NCBI RefSeq assembly: GCF_900496995.4
Contig: NC_044004.1
Location: 48,638,224 to 48,702,223, forward strand
Reading direction: 5' to 3'
Length of the DNA: 64,000 nt
From: Aquila chrysaetos chrysaetos
Taxonomy: Eukaryota; Chordata; Aves; Accipitriformes; Accipitridae
This document shows, piece after piece, positions 50,998 to 64,000 of the stretch (within the stretch, counting starts at the first letter, position 1; each line of letters starts with the position of its first letter). The notes beneath the pieces were generated by a model, which did not search any database, was not told the origin of the DNA, and worked only from the letters and a program-made list of their open reading frames with translations. A program made the translations under genes and the position numbers.

Positions 50998-52946
50998 ATC
51001 TGCAATAGCTTCAAAAGAACATCGCAAGTATTTCAATTCAGATAATTCTAAGTTGTTATATGTATACAGAAGCTACCAAAGCACAGAAAAACAACTTATG
51101 CTATACTTGCCTATTTACTGTGACTTTGTTTAGCATAAGGCTTCAATTCTGCATCCAACTACTATCATCTATATATCTGCTTTCAAAACATTGTTCTGTA
51201 GCTATGCTAAACTTGACCTTTAACCAGTAACTATATATGCTATAGTCAAACTTTCCTAAGTGGTATCACAACTATGTACAGTATGCTGTCCTTCAAGTAG
51301 AATAATGAATTCTTTCATAAATTATGTTATCACAGTTGTGTAGAGACCCATATGCTACTTGAAGTGACAAGTTCCACTTTCTTATTACTACATTTTATAG
51401 AAATACCAATTATTTTAAAACTGTATTTTAATACAAAAATACTTAAGAAGTACATTAAGTCCATGCCTAGTTAATATAAAGAATTCAAAGAATTCACAAA
51501 CGAAAGTAATTTAATTAAAACCAATATGTAATAAAACCAGGCAGAACTGTCTGGCAATACTAGGGGGTGAAACAGTCCCACCTCTAGGGTCCTTATTTTC
51601 CTGACTTTATCCATTTTCATAATTTCCAGAACTAAAAAAGTTTATCAATATGGTTGTTGCTGCTCTATCCACTATTTCCCTGGCATGCCAAGATCTCGTA
51701 CAACAGCTTTAGGGTTTCTGTCATCCAGGTGATGGGAAACATTACACCATTTGGCAATTACCAACTTGACTAGTAAAACCCCTAAAAAAAAAAAATTAAC
51801 TTTCAAGTCAGATTTTTTTTTTTCACTGCCTCTTTTTCCTTCCCCAATTTATGTCTTCTTTTCCCAAGACTTTCTGCCTTAAGGTCTGCAATACTTAGAC
51901 AAGCAATCTTCTTCAACACTGCAATCCTTTGCCCAAATGGTACATCCAAGAGCTATGCCACTCACTCTCCAAAAGAAATGTTGTCAAAAAAATCACCACC
52001 AGAGAAATAAGCTACAACTCCTGTTTGTCCTTTAATGTCCCTTGTATTTTCAGCTTGCTTTGTCTTCAGGATCAGGCTCCAATAAATAATGTCTTGAGAC
52101 ATCAGCAGTTTATTTTAAAAAAAAAAAAAAAAAAACCAACAACAAACAAACCAGTTAAAATCAGCTTAAATTTCACACAAATGTTTCTTGTCAACCCACT
52201 ACTATTTGCTGAACGATCAGGCTTCACAGTTAAGGCTTCAATTAATAACGTATCTGGAAAGCAGAGAATAAAGGAAACTAATCAAGGACAGTAAAGAGTG
52301 CATAAGCATTCACACATCTGTCTCTTCATTAGACTTCCACTACTCAAGGTCCCAAGAAACCAATTATCTCAAGCATTGCAGTAAACTCACACTTGTTGCA
52401 ATGAACTGAATGCTGCCAAAAGGGAGGGAAGAAGAGTTCAAAACCAGTTACAACTGCATCCTTTTTCTACAGTCTGAAGCTGAAACTACCTTCTCTTCAG
52501 CTTATCACTTCTGGTGCTTTTGTACTATTACTTTGAGCTTGATTACCCAAATGAGAACCATTATCTACACAGATTATTTATTTTACCTGACAGCTGACTA
52601 CATAACTTCCTACTGCTAGCAGAAACAAGAATTAGTAAAAATAAAGCCATACACAGTAGTTAATGTACCAAATGTTATCCCACCCATTCCACATGTGACC
52701 ATGTGCTGGTCACACTAAGCAAGCTTTTGCCTCCATACTCATAACAATAACCATCCCCACGGTTGCTAGTCCTTTTATTCTTCACTTACACATTCCACTG
52801 AAAAGCACCCCAGTATCTCAAATTAAAATGATTTTGCATAAATTTAAGTTTTGCAAAAGATTATACATATTTATGATGTGATTAAGCCCCTCTAACTGCC
52901 ACATTTACGCATGTTATGCAATGATATCACTGTCCAGAAGTGGACT

Positions 52947-52964
52947 CCCCCCCCCCCCCCCCCC
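52947..52964. repeat. C18 homopolymer
   Basis: A run of 18 C, followed by GGGA, in the first intron or leader region of RBM46. On the minus strand it is a G run able to form quadruplex structures. Other such runs are G15 at 21605-21619, C11 at 38921-38931 and G16 at 55486-55501. Confidence 0.95.
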
Positions 52965-53589
52965 GGGACAGCTTAGTAATTTCAAATGTGCTTTGAATCA
53001 AAGTAATAATGAAACTACTCTTCAGTGCATTCTTTTCACAACAGCCTTCATATAACATTATAACAGACTCTACACATCCCTTAATTAGAATGGTGATAGA
53101 ATAAACACAACTGCAATTTTTCCATACTAGAAGACAACGACTTTTGGTGGCGATACATATATTTTGCCTTTTCTATCAAGCTAGTATTCATTTTGGGGCA
53201 GGAATCCATGCAAGCAACCGTTCTGGTGAAGTTTATAATGCCATCACTGGGCATTAAAAAAGTCAAACCCCAAACAACTCCTGGCTTCATGAAAATTAGA
53301 TTCCAGAAAGGAAGCAGGGTAGAGCACAAAAAAATCCCCTACAGGCAACAACACTAACAGCATGACTCCTATCTTCTACAAATAGTGTCCCATCTCTTTT
53401 CAGCACGTGAATTACATTTACTGTGTTTCACAGCCTACAAGCTGCAAGGAGATACCGTCATCAGGAACTCTCTCGGCAGTTCCAGGCTTAACAAGGTATG
53501 GAAATAACCAACAACGAAGTTGGGGCAAGCCAGAGGTAAATTAATTTTCCCGTTGTCTCAGTGAGTTCAAACATCCAGCCAAGAAGAAC

Positions 53590-54420
53590 GCTATCTGTAA
53601 GAGCAGCGAGGGAACGCCAGATTAAAATCGTGGGGGTCGATGAGGGTGCCCACAGGGTCCCCAGAGAGGTGAAGAGGCACTGAGGAGCTGGGACAAGAGA
53701 CCAGTGGCGGAAGGAAACGGACCAGGGACGGGGCCCCAGGATGAAAACGCCACCTGAGGAGGCGAGACGGCATGTGGGGCAGGGAGAGAAAAGAGAGAAA
53801 AACAGCAGTCCCGGAAATACCCTGAGCTACGCTCGCCGACTTGCACGTTGAGGACGGCCGCCGCACCCCCTCCTCCACACGCCCTCGTCCCTCACGCCGC
53901 CTCCGCCTCTCTCCACAGCACAGCAAGGGCCCCAACCCGCCGCTGCCGCCAGGCAGACGACGCCGCGGTCCGACTCCCCGCTCTCCCGTTAAGAGCCCTG
54001 CGCCAGACCGGCGGAGCGGAGCGGAGGAAGTAACCCCGCCCGCCACCTCACCCGCCTGGCCCCGCTGCCACAGCTTTCCCTCGCTCTGCCCCCGCCTAGC
54101 CAATCACCAGGCGGCCAGCGTTGGCACAGGCATAATTGACAGGCGGCATCAGCCAATCATAGCGACGCAAGGGGCGATGCGAGCTCTTTTAAAACAGGCG
54201 ACCATTTTAAATACCGCCGGGGCGCGTGGTGCAGCTGCCCGGGGCGGGGCGCCCGCGAAAGCCGTTGGGGTGCCGCGTGACCGCCCTGAGGGCGGGGATA
54301 GCGCCGCCGCCGCCGAGCCCGGCCTGAGGGAGGGCCGCTGCCGCCGGCGCGGCAATCCTCCCAGCCCTCCCTCCGCTCCAAAAGGAGGGCCAGGCGTTGA
54401 GATCAGCGTTAGCTTGTGAG
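53590..54420. promoter_or_regulatory. CpG-rich promoter island of RBM46
   Basis: About 830 bases rich in G+C and CpG stand out sharply from AT-rich flanks and lie about 3 kb upstream of the first coding exon of RBM46. Two plus-oriented CCAAT boxes sit at 54100-54104 and 54153-54157, and a TTTTAAAA stretch lies at about 54187. An A/T-rich TATTTAAAA reads on the minus strand at 54213-54205. CCAAT boxes (NF-Y sites) and CpG islands mark vertebrate promoters. The island could serve the minus-strand RBM46 gene, a divergent plus-strand transcript, or both. Confidence 0.7.
54053..54200 (-). other. RBM46: Possible non-coding first exon of RBM46
   Basis: Coding exon 1 has an acceptor two bases before its ATG, so a separate leader exon is required. 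Inside the CpG island the best minus-strand donor I see is GGCGG followed by GTGAGG, with the GT at 54051-54050, close downstream of the CCAAT boxes. The exon would end at about 54052-54053. Its 5' boundary is a guess. Confidence 0.25.
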
Positions 54421-57400
54421 AACCTAGGTGGTATTTCCTGTGTTTTCCGGCTTATATCCGCTCTTAAAAGGTGTATTCAGGCCTTTAGGATATGCTCTGG
54501 TGCGCGCTTGGGGAGCACTTGGTGTCGTGCAGGTCCATGGTGACCAGTAATACCCAAGTAAAATAGGTCTGGTTTCAGGCCCTATTGGTGTAGTTAATAC
54601 TTCTTGGAAAGTCTCTTGGAAATGAACCATGTTAGCCTAACAGCTGCTACAGGCACTTCTCAAGCCAGTTGGGCTGGAGGCTGTGCAGTTCTAGCACTGC
54701 TCCTGAACTGCCATTAAAACCTCTCGGGGGTCACAGCTGCAGCAGGGCACTTTGAGGAACACGCATCAAATGCACCAGTGTCAATAAAGAGTATGGTGAT
54801 AGTTTGTGAGTTCTTCAATTCGTTGTTACCAAAATGTTGCGTCCCATTTTCCCCATCTAGCAAATGAAAGTCTCAAAGCCAAAATACTTTTGCCAAAGAT
54901 TTCTTTCCCTCCCTTTTCCTAAGATTTAAATGCTCAACTGTGCTTATTAATAAGGCAGAGAAGGCCAGAAATTTTAACCTGGGGACGTGCAAATTCATCT
55001 TCATTATGAATATGTTCCAGAGCTTTTAGCAATCTTGTTTTAAATATGTACTGCCATAAAATTGTCATAACATTGTATTAGATGTTTACCTATCCAACTT
55101 TGCTTATTTTTCGAAGAGAAGGCTTACTATCCTTTTATTAATAATGGCATGATACACTAACCATGTATTTCACAAATGATGCGTCTCTATTTAAAAGTTC
55201 TGAATGACCAATGTACCAAAGCTATTGCCTTCAAGATTAAATTTTATCACCTTTTCATTTCAGGTGTCCACTTGTTTTTTGACCACATCTAAATCAGCCA
55301 CGAAGCCTCTAATAGGAACGAATTTGGGGTATATGAAGTTAAATAAAGCCTGGGGCATTTTGACTGCAGCTCAGTGTCCCTGTTACCTTGGAGACTGCTC
55401 ACTCCCTGGCAAAAAAACTCCATGTGTCTCAGTTGTTACTGCTGGTGGGAAGTACTGAAAGAATGCAGACAATCTCTTCTAAGTTGGGGGGGGGGGGGGG
55501 GACGAGGACAGGACGGGACACGACCACAAACCAAAACCCAAACCACAGCTCTTCAGCATTTTCTTTGTATTTCATATAAGTGACATATTACTGGATGAGT
55601 TACCATGTACAGCCATTTCTGGAGTACAAGTGCCTGCTGCTCCAGGATAGAGGAGCTGAACAGATGCTCTGCTGGAAATGTTAACTCATTCCAGCTATTG
55701 ACAACAGAAGGTCTCAAGGAAAACATAAAAATTTGCCATCAGGTTTTTCACTTTATGACATGACATGAATAAAAAAGAAAATCAAAATAACCAGAAAGTA
55801 TTCAGTGTCTGCATTCTTATCTCTTATTAAACATCAAACATAGGAACTAAAGACTTACTTGGTTTTCTTGCTGACCCCTGCCTCTCTAAAAGAAATTAAC
55901 GATCCTTTTCTTGCTTTGTTCCCCACATGTTAATTGGGTATCAGAGTTCTTGCTACCCCCTTGCCCACAGGTGTTAGCTGCTTTTTTCTCTCTGACAGTC
56001 TAATTGTTCAGTATAATTAGGTTTTACTAAGAACAACTGTTTCTAACCTGTATTTGTCTTGGATTTGGTTGTGACTTGCGATAAAGTCTGAGCTGAATAT
56101 TTTTATTTCTTTTCTAATAAGGCAAGATTTACAGGGGAATACAATATTTTTATTGAGTCAAGCAGTATATCCGATAACTTAAGGTCTTCAAAAAAGTTTG
56201 CACACCTGAAAGCATCTCATGGCTGAATCAAAACTAGTTATTCACCTCAGCACTCTCTGAAATGTTGCTTTTCTTTTATTACAACAAGCAGAATCCTCAC
56301 CAAGCAAACCCTTCAGTCAATCTCCCGTTTTAAAAAGTTAAGTTTAGTTACTTCTAACCTTTAACAGAATGTGTAATTCTATCAAGTCGGAACAGTTGTA
56401 GGGGATAAGGCGCCTCTCTCCTCCAGGTAGGCACTGTCCCCAGTGAATTCCATCCACCTTGTTGTAATTTATTCCCCTTTCTCTCACATGGTACTTGATT
56501 GCATTGTGTATTCAAAAGACATTTCTCACTCATTTATCAGTAGCCATCATTTGGATAAGTGTGGTAGAAGGACGATTAACATTTTAATTGCCATTTCTAA
56601 GAGTGACAACCGTTCACAGCAAAGGGACAGTTTCTCAGGGTTGTAATTTCTTTCTCTCTCCCCATACATATATAAATACCACTCATCCAAATTAATGTCA
56701 TATTTTAATTCACTTATTTTTAATGAAGATTTACTCAAGGATGGGAAAGAAGACCAGGCCCAGAACAATGTTTGTTATTTATCAGAGTATTTAGGTTTTA
56801 CTGCTTTATTGAATCAGTATCTTAGTACATAACTGTTTAACTTTTAAACCTGATAAATAGAAACTTATTTTAGGATTATTTTACAAGAGTTACAGCATAA
56901 TTTACAAAAAGCATTTGGCACAAATTCTGGTTAGAAAATTACTTTAAATAGAAAATAATATGCTATTTGCCCTGAAGCTTTATACAGTTTCTATTAACAC
57001 TGAGTTAGTTTCCTCACGAATATCTTTTTGAAACAGTCACCAATCTGATGGATGAGGAATGAGGGCAGAGTCCTGCCAAGATTATGACATTTATTCCTTT
57101 GGCTAAATTTGAAAATGTGAAAGAGGTCTCTTTCTTACATGTTTTATTTTATAGCACTGCACCAGACACTTGCTTTTCTTTTCCTTCTAATTTATTTTAG
57201 GTAGCTGTAACACAGAAGTCCTTGATGTTTTTTAACTTCTGTTTCATTGGAATGCTAGCAAGCCCCAGCATATATATTCCTGGAATGGGCTATTACTGCA
57301 GTTGTAATATACTTTAATAGAAGCATAAGCTTTTTTTGTCAGTGTAAATTTTACTATGGCCTGGAGCAGGAAAAGAGGGTATGTAGTATTTCTGCACTCT

Positions 57401-60400
57401 GACAGGTTTGATATGTAGGTAGTGGAAATACTTTAAAAGGAAGCAGACATCCTTTGAAGTTTAGACAAAGGTCTCTGTAGAAAACCTAGACATAATATGA
57501 TTGTAAATCTAATTATAGTAAGCTGTCTAGAAAGACTTCATTTCAGTCAATCAGTCCGTTTTATTTTGGGTTTCATTTTATCAAGTGGCTGCAATACCTG
57601 TTTAGTAGGATCCTCCTAACATGGCATCCTAGTGCCTAAAGGGTCGTCTTTCTTGAAAGATGCTGTGTGCTCTCACTTTCTGCCTTAAAAGAGTTGGAAT
57701 ATTTTTTGTTTATAAAATGACAAAATCTGGTATTGCTGGAATAAGCATTTGAGGGAACAGAATATTAATTGTAGAGAAAACATGATACAGAAGTGCTTTC
57801 TTTTTTTTGTAAACCACATGCCACATGATTTTAACATGCAGATACGCAATGAATATGAAAAAATGGATCCTGGAGCATGTTCTGTCTTCACTTAGATGAG
57901 TATGAATATGAACAATTTCACTGATGTAAATTGAATTAAATCAACTTTAAGCCAATATTGCAGAGTGATATAAAATGTGCATAATGAAGTGCATAAAATC
58001 TCTTTGCTTGTTTTTCCCCTCATTACCTCCAGAACTATTGCTTTCAGCTCCCTCTGTATGTCATTCTAAAAACCTGGACTCTGTGCGACAAAGCCATACC
58101 TTTAATCACTGAGCCAAACGGCTGTTTTCTGGCAATACAGCTAATCCCCAGAGGGAAGGAGCAGATGGGAATTGCTGAAAAAAAGTAACACTGCAAAGGG
58201 TTGGTGGAAGAAGAGGCGAATGTCAGGAAATAGAAGGGAAGAAAGGACAGGAAGGAGAGAAGGGCCAAGGGAAATGGAGAACCCTGTCCTGCAGTACTGC
58301 AGTCTTTTGATGCTCCACCGTTACAGAATGCTTCCCCATCTGCTTTTTAGGCAGATGTTTTAAATGAATTCTGAAATGGCAGTACATCCTTCACACATCT
58401 GTACACAGCAGTTAAAGAGGTTTGGCGTTTGTAGTGCTTCTGAAAGTGTCTACTGCCCCAGCAACCTTGAAACTAAAGTTTTCTTTCTACAAAGATGCGA
58501 AGCACAAAGAGCTATGGAGCGGGCTTCCTTTCGTCACACCGCTGGTGTCTCAGTCCTCCCTGGAGGGCTCAGAAAGATCGGAGACAGTCCCCTCTCAGTC
58601 ATTGCTCAGTTTTTTATTTCTCTGCAGATATTGTCAGAAAATACTTGAATTTACGGTAGCTTCTGTGAAAGTCTTAGAGCATGTTTCAGCATTGGAACCA
58701 AACAGGCATCAGGCATCAAACTGTAAAGTCTGAACTGATCTAGACATTAACTGGAAGTTTACCAGGGAGGCTAAAGATTTTTGTATCACATTACCTTTTG
58801 AATATTTAATCATTCTCAAAATAAATTACATGGAGTGCAACTGTGAAGAACAAGATTTGATTTTTACTTTTCCTAGATTTAAATATTTAAAATACCTTAA
58901 CTGTAGTTTGAAAAGTGGAAAGAGCCCACTCTTTCTTTAGGCTGTTCATACTTGGCTTTGAATTCCAGCTTATTCTCAGAATCATAAAAGGCATCGATTT
59001 ATCAAGGTCACATCCTTCTAATTTATAATCCAGCTGCTGTGAGCTGCTAACTAGCTTTTAAGTCAGGAAGCTGGACTGTCAATGCCAATTACACTTAAAC
59101 AACTTACGATGCTTCTGTGTAATTTTCTTTGTATTTTTCCTGAGGCTTTAAGGATATAGTGCTATGCTTGGAGACACAATTAAGAAAGTCTGAAGCAATG
59201 TAACCTGTGTTTCTTTCATTTTTATATATACATATTTTATATTTTTTTTATATTCTACACACATAGAATCCCATGACTTATCTCTGAGGTTTTTATATTA
59301 TTCATTAAGTACAGCTAACAGAATTATTTTTAAATGCTTTTCTGTATCTAGCTGTTGTCTTTCCTACAAAGCCTAGTGACACAACCAAAATTGCAATTAA
59401 AAAACAAGAACTACTACACTGTGGGCAACTATAAACAAAATCGGTGTTATGCAGTTTAACTGTTCCTTCCTGATTTCTGGTTAGATGTGACAACAGTGAA
59501 ACAGCCATTCAAAAATCGACATTTCTAAATCTACTGAGCAGTTACGTCAACTTAATAAACAACTAGTTTACCCGTTTTTTAAATGCGAGTTTCGTAGTCA
59601 GCTGGTCCCAGTTTGCCGGAGAGCTGCACAGTGCATCTCCCTGAATGTAAGAGAGCCACTAGGTGGGAGTGTGTTATCTTAAAAGAAGGTTTGTCAACCC
59701 CGGCTGTTCTTATTTTGAAGGAGCTCTGCACCTCCCTTTTCCCAGCATCCCGGAGATGCTGCAACACCATCCACACACCACGCCGAGCTGTTGATCGATC
59801 GGGGATTTGCCGATGCTCGCGTCCGCACTGGACGCTGGGGAGACGCAGCCTGCCTTGCTGCTCCTTCAGCCCAGGAGGACTCGAGCTGGAGCAAAGCAGA
59901 AGTTACACCCTCCAAAAAGCATATCTCGTATCCAAGCAAGGACCACAAGTACTCTGCATAAGCTACTTATGTAAAAAGCCCCAAGGACCCAGGCTAAAAA
60001 AGATTCGGAGGATCACCTTACTAACATACAAGCTAATAATTAAAAAAAAAAAAAAGGCCTTGTTAAAATATATCAAAAGCCAGACATTTGCCAGAGACAG
60101 AACTGACAGATGATAAAGATACAAAAGAGCCTTTTAAGGAAGATTAGACAATAGCAAAACCAAAAATGCTTTTTTCTTTTTTTCAGCAATATTCAATACC
60201 AAAGTGACAGAGAAGTCTTCAAAGTAAGCCCATTTTTTTCTACAGGAAATACATGCTCACAATAGTCCTAAACTGAGGGGCCAATAGAAGGCATTTTAGG
60301 ACTGATGCATCAACTCAGAGTAACAAACTGACAAGGCTGAGTGTAGTCAAGTGTAAAGAAACTCCAGGATCATATTGTTGGACTGAGAGGTGTAATGTGT

Positions 60401-63400
60401 AATAAATTTCTGAGGGCAGCCATGGTCCTAGAAGGATGGTGCCAAATGAGCTGCTTTCAGAATTTCAGCACAAATTTGTGGGAACTGCAAAAAATCTGAC
60501 TGCCGTACCAGGAATATGTGAGAGTTCTAAGACTGTAAGTGGAAAAAATGAACACAAAATGATTATTCATTGTTCCCTGTAGTACAAGAAGGGGAGGGAC
60601 AGCTAATGTAATCATCAGGCAGCCAATTTAAAACAAAGTGCTTTTTCATATGTCATAATTAATCTTGCCATAGAACCTTTCAGAGGCCAGACAGGTAAGC
60701 TAAAAAAGGAGTAAGACAAACTCACATAGGGTAAGAGTATTAAGCATGATGAAATGAATGCAAGCTTTAAAGCTGGAAGTTCATGAACTGTTGCTTACAG
60801 AAATTTTTGAGAATGTATCGAGACTCTGTACCCGTATGCTGTCCCTAAGTGCTCACTGTTGCTCATTGGTGGGGAATGATGTGGGGCTGAACTGACCTTC
60901 AGATATTGCCAAGTTCATTCCTGTGTTCCTGTCACGCTGAAATATTTGGCCCTTGTCTATAAGCTCAAGGCTCTCAAAGGTAGTTAAGTTGTTAACAGTG
61001 TCTGGTTGTCTTGCTGCAGCTCTGGATTGAGAGTCCAGTTTTCCTAAAGATTAATGGCAGTAGCTGTGTTCACAGAAAAAGATCTCAGAAGCCAGCTGAA
61101 GAGTGCATTGCCTAGACCAGCAAAAAAACTAGGTAGGAACACTGGTGGCAGCACAGAAGCAACTGTCTGTAGGCAGCTGTTTGAATAGATTTGAAGAACT
61201 ACAGTTTATGACCTCTAAGATTCTTCAAATGATAATTCAGTGTAAAGTTCATAGTGTTTGGGGGTTCATTTTTGAACATCATTATTAAATTTCCACAGGT
61301 ACAAGATTTTGGGGAGGTCAGGGAATGGGTGGGAATACTTCATACTTAATCTTGCTCTCTATGAAGACAGTGACAAAGCTCCTGTTGATTTTAGCTGGAA
61401 GAAACATAACCCAATGATGCTGTTGCAGTAAAGAAGCTTGGAGTACTACGTACTCAGTTACTGACAACCTGTCCTAATGGGCTAATTTTTAAATATGCAG
61501 TGCTAGTACAGTGATTTTTTTTTTTCCAAGTAACTTCTCTTACTATTTTATTAGGATCAAATGGTTTCTGTATAAACAGATGTCTTGCTCACATCCCATG
61601 TTCCCTCCTGTTCAATTATACAGTGAGCTCACAATTTATGTCACAAATTGAGTGTCTTTCCCATAAGAACAGACTGTTGTTGCAAGCACAAATTTGTATT
61701 TAATTGCAGGACCGAGTACTGTCTATAAGACAGCTTTTAACACAAACATTCTCCAAACTGAAAAATGCAAACTAGAAAGTTACTGAGGGAAAGTAAGTTC
61801 TGTAACTGGTTTGGGTGGATATTTTCAGTTTGCTTGTAAAAAAACTCTTTGCAAGTCATAAAAACCTCATTATAATTTTGAAACACATTTCATGACTATG
61901 CATCAGGTCTACTGCCTGTGCCATTCTCAATGCTTTAACAGTATTAGAGTTACTGGAATTGCTCAGACATCAGAAATAGAAACGCTCCACTCCTCACTGG
62001 AATTTCAGTTCATTGGCCAAGCAGAATTACTGCTTTCTCCAGGCAAGTTTTTGAAAAGACATTATTCCCAGTCTACACCCTGTCTGTCAATACATGATCA
62101 AATTGTCATTCTAAAATAGTTACTTGTACAACAGAGTGGTTCTTTCTTGCATACAGTGTGACCAAACCTACTAGCTGTCAGAAATTGGGAGTAATAACTG
62201 AAGGAAAATAAAAAGCTGTCTTTACCATGAGATTGTCAGTGCTAAATGGCTGATGTACTGAATGAAGAGATGCTACTTTTGCCTCTATTTGTCAAGGCCA
62301 TGTCCTAGTTTATTACACATTTGGATTTCCAGAGGAGCTGAGTTTTGTGCACATCCTGAGCTTGATGAAAGACTGAGGAATGGGAATGGGACATGGCAAT
62401 GTGACTGTGGCTATCACAGGCTACATCTTCATGTATACTTTAGGCACTGCAACCTTACACACTTGCCAATTTGAGGTGATTCTCAGCCCTGACTGAGGCC
62501 TTCAGGCTCCTCTTCCAAAGCTTGGGAAGAGTTAGATACTTTGGGAAGGACCCCTCAGGAACCGGCAGAGCTGGAACCTTTGTAAAGTAACCCGTGAATA
62601 AAATGAGGCATGGGACGGAATTTAAACAGTCTGGGGCATATCTGCATGATTCAAAGCTCTTGCTTCAGGTGAGTTGGTATCACTGCAGAACATGACAGGA
62701 TCATGAGGTGCTATCTGTTCAGGCTCCAAAAGCGACAGAGCTGTGGTATCACGATGCTGAACCAAACAGCCTTCTTCACCTAGGGCTAAATGCAGTTCTA
62801 CATTTTTCACAGGCTGTTTCTGGTTTTGGAGGCAACCAAGTATTCGTTGGCTCCAGGCTACTTACAGAGCGCACCACTGCGTCGTTCAGACAGACTCTAA
62901 ATGAATGTGGTTGAAACCAGGTGCCTCCCTCCTCCTGAGCGTTCACTTGGAGCTACGTACAATCCTGTCTGCAAACAGAAATAGCAAAAGTTATTCTGTT
63001 TAATATCTAACTCTAATCTTTTCACCAGGCATGCAGCAGACCTCTCATTATCTTCACACCCACATTTCTTCACTTTTGATTAGAACTAATTACTAACTTT
63101 TTACCTACTGTGTGGCAGTAGCAGACCCACCCCTCCCTGTGTTTCTGTGCAGTACCAAATGGAAATGTGCAGGTACTTTCTGCCAAATTGCAAGGAACAC
63201 AGGTGCAAATCCGAGTCAGGTCTAAGACTATGCAGAAGCAGAAGATAAGGTGGCTTGACACGTTTAGCAGAGCACAACCCTTCATTTGCTTGTATTCTTA
63301 ATTATATACAATAGTATACCTCCTCAGCCTCACAGAAAACTCTGGTTTCACAGGCAGGAAAGTTGCCTTCTGGTAAGGAACCATGCATTTTATTTATTTG

Positions 63401-64000
63401 GTACATCCAATGCAAGGAACCCACAACCTTATGCAAATATTAACCAAGTCTTGCAGCTGGCCAGAAAACAGAGAAGATTATTACCCCAGTTATAGAAATG
63501 GGAATTAAAAAAAGAGAAACTGTAGGCAATAGAGAGATACAGCAGGTATCTGCTCTAACTGAAAGTGTTTAACTAAACCAACACTGCAGCAAAGCAGAAA
63601 AACTTTGATTCAACCCGATAGTCTTTCCCTTTTACCTGAAAATTTTCTGAATGGCTGCAGTTTGTGTTGTGTCAAAGTCAGAAATGTCCCAATCTTAGCT
63701 CCTGGCTGCATCTAGGGAACTGGTTCCCACTCAGAACCTCACTGCGGCCCATAGACCATGGGAAGCAACACCCCTCTTGGAGGGGACAAATGTGCGGAGC
63801 CCAAACAGAGCCTGTTCCAACACAGAGTGGCCGGAGAGCCATTTCCTCCTTCTAACTCAAAGCCACAGCTGTTGCCCGACTTGATAAAAAAAATTCAATA
63901 ATCACTGTCCTAACCATGAGATAAAATTAGAAAAGGTGAAGGGTAGCTACCTCATAGCCTTATCCAAAGTCTGGCGAGGCTCTTGCAGGATGGACTGAGA
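54421..64000. other. Intergenic region upstream of RBM46, no gene recognised
   Basis: AT-rich with one CpG-richer patch at about 59690-59900. From vertebrate gene order LRAT would be expected on this side, but no LRAT-like coding sequence is visible, so it must lie beyond the window or be missing. Confidence 0.6.

Noticed and set aside
59613..60113. 166-codon plus-strand open frame
   Set aside because: It has no recognisable domain and ends in an A-run-derived lysine stretch. It overlaps a CpG patch that lengthens chance frames.
54421..64000. LRAT, expected next to RBM46 by vertebrate gene order
   Set aside because: No open frame here resembles the LRAT NlpC/P60-type domain. The gene is presumably beyond the right edge.
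1..64000. CRISPR arrays, operons, prophage or plasmid functions
   Set aside because: There are no spaced direct repeats or dense coding. Introns, CR1 and LTRs show vertebrate nuclear DNA.

Overview
The window reads as bird nuclear DNA. It is AT-rich and mostly non-coding, and its genes are split into small exons. It carries CR1 retrotransposon ends (one with the typical ATTCTATG tail) and a long LTR whose wording I know from non-galliform birds. I see no bacterial or plasmid features: no operons, no CRISPR array, no rRNA and no tRNA.

The one gene I recognise is RBM46, on the minus strand. It is a germ-cell RNA-binding protein with three RRM domains and a DND1-type double-stranded-RNA-binding domain. 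Three coding exons are certain: 50847-50997, 45049-45516 and 42827-43609. They encode residues 1-467, and every splice junction is in phase 1. Two further small exons (39439-39492 and 35746-35771) fit by splice sites and phase and would close the protein at 493 residues. This C-terminus differs from the one I remember for the mammalian full-length protein, whose last exon I could not find. A GC-rich, CpG-rich island with two CCAAT boxes at 53590-54420 is the likely promoter. A minus-strand AATAAA with a U-rich downstream stretch near 34710 is the likely 3' end.

Regions in order. 1-33 kb is mostly intergenic. It holds a 3' remnant of an endogenous retrovirus (about 711-1378), an LTR with an internal 45-54 bp degenerate tandem repeat (7210-8342), a perfect 35-bp tandem duplication (15989-16058), an unrecognised minus-strand candidate two-exon transcript (17606-20215) and two CR1 fragments (20365-20815 and 26671-26797). 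34.7-54.4 kb is RBM46 and its promoter. 54.4-64 kb is intergenic; in vertebrates LRAT lies on this side of RBM46, but I see no LRAT coding sequence here.

I found no multi-gene system. The items most worth checking are the alternative RBM46 C-terminus, the unidentified gene candidate at 17.6-20.2 kb, and the promoter island that may fire in both directions.
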